A DNA stretch of 64,000 bases, taken from assembly GCA_944322725.1 (NCBI GenBank), contig CALUPU010000001.1, positions 62,001-126,000 of the forward strand, written 5' to 3'. The translations under genes and the position numbers were made by a program. The DNA comes from Candidatus Gastranaerophilales bacterium (GTDB lineage Bacteria; Cyanobacteriota; Vampirovibrionia; Gastranaerophilales; Gastranaerophilaceae). Positions within the stretch are counted from its first letter, which is position 1; every line of letters begins with the position of its first letter. Below are positions 61,044-64,000 of the stretch, one piece after another. Below the pieces are notes generated by a model, which was given only the letters and a program-made list of their open reading frames with translations, searched no databases and was not told the DNA's origin.

Positions 61044-62429
61044 ATGGATAAAGTAGACAGACAACATCCCGTAGAACAGGACCCTCAGATAAGAAGAACT
61101 AACTTTGATGCAGTAGAAAGCAATTTTACGGATGAACAGGCAAGATTAGAGGCATCAAGATGTCTTAACTGTAAAAATCCGAAATGTGTTAAAGGCTGTC
61201 CTGTAAATATTCATATCCCCGAGTTTATTGCTGCAATAAAAGAAGGCAATATAGACAAAGCGGGTGAAATAATAAGACAAACAAGTATGCTTCCGTCTGT
61301 CTGCGGTCGTGTCTGTCCTCAGGAGCGCCAGTGCGAAGGTAATTGTATTTTGGGCATAAAAGGCAAACCGGTTGCAATAGGTGCTCTTGAAAGATATGTG
61401 GGTGACAAAACATGTGCTAAAACCGGTGAAATCAGTGATTGCGGCAAAAAAGTCGCAATTGTCGGCTCGGGCTGTGCAGGAATCACTGCTGCTGCTGATT
61501 TGAGAAAAGCAGGTTATGATGTTACCGTATTTGAAGCACTACATGCTCTTGGCGGTGTTCTAAGATACGGAATACCTCCTTTTAGACTTCCCAGAACTGT
61601 TCTTGACAGAGAGATAAAAGGACTTAAAGATATTGGTGTAAAATTTGAAAAGAATGTTATTGTAGGTAAATCTATTACAATAAATCAACTTAAAGAAGAC
61701 GGCTTTGATGCAATATTCTTATGCTCGGGTGCAGGTCTGCCTAAGATGATGAATATTCCTGGGGAGAACCTCAACGGTGTATACAGTGCAAATGAATTTT
61801 TAACACGTGTAAATCTTATGCACGCAAATGAAACCACTACTCCCACACCTCTTAAAGTTGGGGAAAAAGCTGCGGTTATAGGCGGCGGAAATGTTGCGAT
61901 GGATGCAGCAAGAACTGCTGTCAGAGTGGGATACAAAGAAGTTTATATTGCATACAGAAGAACAGAAGCAGAACTTCCTGCCCGTCTTGAAGAAATTAGA
62001 CACGCAAAAGAAGAAGGTGTTATTTTCAAATTCTTACATGCTCCTGCAGAAATCATTGGTGAAGACGGATATGTGAAGGCAATGAAATTTGACCTTATGG
62101 AACTCGGGGAACCCGATGCTTCAGGAAGAAGAAGACCTGTTCCGACAGGTGAATCTGTTACCATGGAACTTGATGCTGTTATTGTCGCTCTCGGTACAGG
62201 TCCTAACCCTATAATTCAAACATCAGCAGAAAAAGAAGGTCTTGATTTGGAAACCAATAACAGGGGCTATATTATTGTAAACCAGGAAACCGGCGAAACA
62301 TCTATACCCGGTGTTTATGCAGGTGGAGATGTTGCTCCGACAGGCGAGTCAAATGCTATTAATGCAATGGGGGCAGGAAAACGCGCTGCAAAAGCAATTG
62401 ATGAGTATTTAAAAGAATTATGTAAATAG
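61044..62429 (+). CDS. gltA: NADPH-dependent glutamate synthase small subunit / NfnB-like flavoprotein
   Basis: 461 residues. N-terminal Cys-rich domain binds two [4Fe-4S] ('CLNCKNPKCVKGCPVNI' and 'CGRVCPQERQCEGNC'). Then FAD site 'VAIVGSGCAGITAAADLR' and NADPH site 'AAVIGGGNVAMDAARTA'. Ends with 'GVYAGGDVAPTGESNAINAMGAGKRAA'. It fits the homotetrameric archaeal/anaerobe-type glutamate synthase; NfnB is an alternative, but nfnA is not adjacent. CGGAG before the ATG. Confidence 0.92.
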   Translation: MDKVDRQHPVEQDPQIRRTNFDAVESNFTDEQARLEASRCLNCKNPKCVKGCPVNIHIPEFIAAIKEGNIDKAGEIIRQTSMLPSVCGRVCPQERQCEGNCILGIKGKPVAIGALERYVGDKTCAKTGEISDCGKKVAIVGSGCAGITAAADLRKAGYDVTVFEALHALGGVLRYGIPPFRLPRTVLDREIKGLKDIGVKFEKNVIVGKSITINQLKEDGFDAIFLCSGAGLPKMMNIPGENLNGVYSANEFLTRVNLMHANETTTPTPLKVGEKAAVIGGGNVAMDAARTAVRVGYKEVYIAYRRTEAELPARLEEIRHAKEEGVIFKFLHAPAEIIGEDGYVKAMKFDLMELGEPDASGRRRPVPTGESVTMELDAVIVALGTGPNPIIQTSAEKEGLDLETNNRGYIIVNQETGETSIPGVYAGGDVAPTGESNAINAMGAGKRAAKAIDEYLKELCK

Positions 62430-62464
62430 ATAAATTGAACCTGTAAAACAAATTCTTTTTATAA

Positions 62465-62494
62465 TAAAAAAGCCCTCAAATATTTGAGGGCTTT
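62465..62494 (-). terminator. Terminator after rplA
   Basis: AAAGCCCTCAA/TTGAGGGCTTT, loop ATAT, strong U-run on the minus strand; weaker on the plus side for gltA. Confidence 0.85.
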
Positions 62495-62511
62495 ATGATA
62501 TTAGATATTTT

Positions 62512-63234
62512 TTATACGTAATCTTTAACTTCTGCAGCCAGGTTTTTAGTATCAAGTTTGATACCGGGTCCCATTGTAGTTGTCAAGTATGCTGATTTAA
62601 CATATACACCTTTTGCAACAGACGGTTTTGCTCTTAAAACAGCGTCTGCAAGAGTTGCATAGTTTTTCATCAAATCTTCGTAAGAGAATTTGATTTTGCC
62701 GATAGGGCAGTGAATCATACCTTGTTTGTCTGCACGGAATTCAACTTTACCTGCTTTTGCATCTTTAACTGCTTTAGCAACGTCAAGAGTAACAGTGCCT
62801 GTTTTAGGGTTAGGCATTAAACCTTTCGGACCTAAAACTTTACCTAATTTACCGAGCATACCCATGCAGTCCGGTGTTGCAATCAAAGTATCAAATTCAA
62901 ACCAGCCGCCTGCAATTTTGTCGATAACTTCTTCCGCACCTGCTTCTTCAGCACCTGCAGCTTTTGCTTCGTCAGCTTTTGTACCTTTAGCAATAACGCA
63001 AACTCTTACGTCTTTACCAAGTCCTGCCGGTAAAACTACAGTTGAGCGGATTTGCTGGTCTGCTCTTTTTACATCTATACCGAGACGCATGTGGCATTCA
63101 ACTGTTTCGTCGAATTTAACTGTTGCTTCTGATATTTCCTGCAATTTTTTTAATGCATCAGCTGCGGATGAAGGCTGTACAAAACCTTCAAGCATTTCAG
63201 CCTGTTTTTGTTGTCTTTTAGTTAATTTACTCAT
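62512..63234 (-). CDS. rplA: 50S ribosomal protein L1
   Basis: 240 residues forming the L1 stalk. '[29 protein letters not shown]', '[11 protein letters not shown]', '[11 protein letters not shown]', 'GKIKFSYE'. The N-terminal about 40 residues are a basic extension typical of bacterial L1. GAAAGG before the ATG. Follows rplK in the nusG-rplK-rplA cluster; a structured leader precedes it. Confidence 0.97.
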   Translation of the reverse strand: MSKLTKRQQKQAEMLEGFVQPSSAADALKKLQEISEATVKFDETVECHMRLGIDVKRADQQIRSTVVLPAGLGKDVRVCVIAKGTKADEAKAAGAEEAGAEEVIDKIAGGWFEFDTLIATPDCMGMLGKLGKVLGPKGLMPNPKTGTVTLDVAKAVKDAKAGKVEFRADKQGMIHCPIGKIKFSYEDLMKNYATLADAVLRAKPSVAKGVYVKSAYLTTTMGPGIKLDTKNLAAEVKDYV

Positions 63235-63241
63235 TTTATTT

Positions 63242-63316
63242 CCTTTCTGTGGTGATATCGGGTTCTAATCCGTTTCGGGCTAATAAAGGTTTGCCCCGTA
63301 CGGCATCCCCTTCCAC
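63242..63316 (-). promoter_or_regulatory. rplA leader, related to the rplK leader
   Basis: On the minus strand GTGG-AAGGGG begins and CCAC-A-GAAAGG ends the element, and GTGG/CCAC can close a stem. Inside, CCGTACGG and GGGC/GCCC can pair. Confidence 0.4.
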
Positions 63317-63319
63317 TAA

Positions 63320-63745
63320 TTATTCTTCTACTGTAACACCCATTGCTCTTGCTGAGCCTTTAAGCATTTTTACAGCTGCTTCCATAGTAGTTGCGTTTAA
63401 ATCGTTCATTTTTGTTTTAGCGATTTCTTCGAGTTGTGCTACTGTGATTTTGCCGACTTTAGTTTTGTTCGGTGCAGCAGAACCTTTCGGTAAATTGATA
63501 GCTTTTTTAATCAATACAGCAGCCGGAGGGCTTTTGATAATGAAAGAAAAGCTTCTGTCTTCATATACATCAATGATTACAGGAATAATGTAACCTGCCT
63601 GTGATTCTGTTTTAGCATTGAATTGCTTACAGAAATCCATGATGTTAACACCATGCTGACCCAGAGCCGGACCAACCGGTGGTGATGGATTTGCTTTGCC
63701 TGCTTCGATTTGAAGCTTAATTTTGCCTACTACTTTTTTTGCCAT
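63320..63745 (-). CDS. rplK: 50S ribosomal protein L11
   Basis: 141 residues, GTPase-associated centre. '[24 protein letters not shown]', 'FCKQFNAKT', and '[20 protein letters not shown]' style C-terminal RNA-binding helix. AGGAG before the ATG. Between nusG and rplA. Confidence 0.97.
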   Translation of the reverse strand: MAKKVVGKIKLQIEAGKANPSPPVGPALGQHGVNIMDFCKQFNAKTESQAGYIIPVIIDVYEDRSFSFIIKSPPAAVLIKKAINLPKGSAAPNKTKVGKITVAQLEEIAKTKMNDLNATTMEAAVKMLKGSARAMGVTVEE

Positions 63746-63753
63746 TTTATTCT

Positions 63754-63789
63754 CCTTTCGTGGTATAGCGGGGCTTTGCCCCTTCCACC
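63754..63789 (-). promoter_or_regulatory. rplK leader hairpin
   Basis: On the minus strand GGTGG-AA-GGGGC-AAA-GCCCC-GCTATA-CCAC-GAAAGGAG: a GGGGC/GCCCC hairpin inside a GTGG/CCAC stem, ending at the ribosome binding site. Confidence 0.5.
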
Positions 63790-63883
63790 TTATTTATCTT
63801 TTATCTGTTTCCGCCTGTCAAATCAAAGATTTGTTCGTTTCATTAACTTCATTAATTTCACAACGGCGGTATTGAACGGTTGC

Positions 63884-63921
63884 AGCTTAAGAGTCTTTCA
63901 GTTCTGAAAGCCACTTAAGCT
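63884..63921. repeat. Nested perfect dyad between nusG and rplK
   Basis: AGCTTAAG/CTTAAGCT (63884-63891/63914-63921) encloses CTTTCAG/CTGAAAG (63895-63901/63904-63910). No U-run, so a processing site or protected structure is more likely than a terminator. Confidence 0.6.
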
Positions 63922-63932
63922 TTCACACACAT

Positions 63933-64000
63933 CTATACTTTTTGAATTTGTTTGTATTCAAGTTCTACAGGTGTTTCACGTCCAAAGATAGAAACTGTAG
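63933..64000 (-). CDS. nusG: Transcription antitermination protein NusG, C-terminal end only
   Basis: The right edge shows the last 22 residues. 'VSIFGRETPVELEY' and a following 'QIQKV' stop match the NusG KOW-domain terminus (typical VSIFGR-TPVEL). It heads the nusG-rplK-rplA cluster, the normal bacterial order. Confidence 0.88.
   Translation of the reverse strand, partial: TVSIFGRETPVELEYKQIQKV

Noticed and set aside
1-64000. CRISPR arrays, prophage, insertion sequences
   Set aside because: No regularly spaced direct repeats, no transposase or integrase and no phage structural genes found in the window.

Overview
This AT-rich 64 kb window is bacterial chromosome with housekeeping content, tightly packed and coded on both strands. 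It has no rRNA, no recognisable tRNA, no CRISPR array, no insertion sequence and no prophage. The gene set points to a Gram-negative-type, non-photosynthetic anaerobe related to cyanobacteria, most likely a gut Melainabacterium (Vampirovibrionia, Gastranaerophilales-like). The evidence is a cyanobacterial-type RNA polymerase omega subunit, an AsmA-like envelope protein, a Skp/OmpH-like chaperone, a KdsC/NeuB sugar-acid pair, FliO, the [FeFe]-hydrogenase maturase HydF, a reverse rubrerythrin and a Thermotoga-type ferredoxin. The taxonomic placement is an inference; a 16S or marker-gene search would settle it.

Layout. 1-10 kb: a partial membrane-anchored GT5 glycogen-synthase-like protein, pgk, trpB, a small winged-helix protein, leuD-leuB, a radical-SAM-like protein that has lost its cluster motif, two small secreted coiled-coil proteins and a PLP lyase. 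10-22 kb: prmC, reverse rubrerythrin behind a promoter-overlapping palindrome, HU, dCMP deaminase, def-fmt-aroH, a YkgJ-like protein, mutL, tyrS-cysK-cysE, ferredoxin next to a CRP-type palindrome, nth and rpsT. 22-34 kb: rpoZ, a serine hydrolase of class A beta-lactamase fold without its general base, a degenerate GGDEF protein, a stand-alone TOPRIM protein divergent from a cysteine-protease-like protein, then a run from a zinc alcohol dehydrogenase through hydF and folE2 to an aminotransferase and hisH. 34-45 kb: a TPR lipoprotein-like or secreted protein, a structured RNA candidate, rplU-rpmA, pnp, the pyrH-frr-cdsA-rnc-rpe operon and the opposing gcvT-gcvH-gcvPA operon. 45-64 kb: rnhC, a 1204-residue AsmA-like protein, a 5'-nucleotidase-like protein, a glycine-zipper protein, orphan RHH and HicB-like proteins, a uridine-kinase-like protein, lysC, a large TPR protein, the KdsC/NeuB/FliO group, glnA-gltA, and the nusG-rplK-rplA ribosomal cluster.

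How it works together. Translation and RNA metabolism dominate: rplA, rplK, rplU, rpmA, rpsT, frr, pnp, rnc, rnhC, def, fmt, tyrS, prmC and nusG. Nitrogen assimilation (glnA-gltA), cysteine synthesis (cysE-cysK), glycine cleavage and parts of the Leu, Trp, His and Lys pathways are present, but as dispersed singletons: leuC, trpA, hisF and gcvPB are not in the window. Two architectural themes stand out. First, several genes have a sigma70-type -10 box ending 6-7 nt before the ATG and no Shine-Dalgarno, which suggests leaderless mRNAs. Second, several proteins have Asn/Ser/Gly-rich N-termini without a Sec signal, although some carry domains that usually act outside the cytoplasm.
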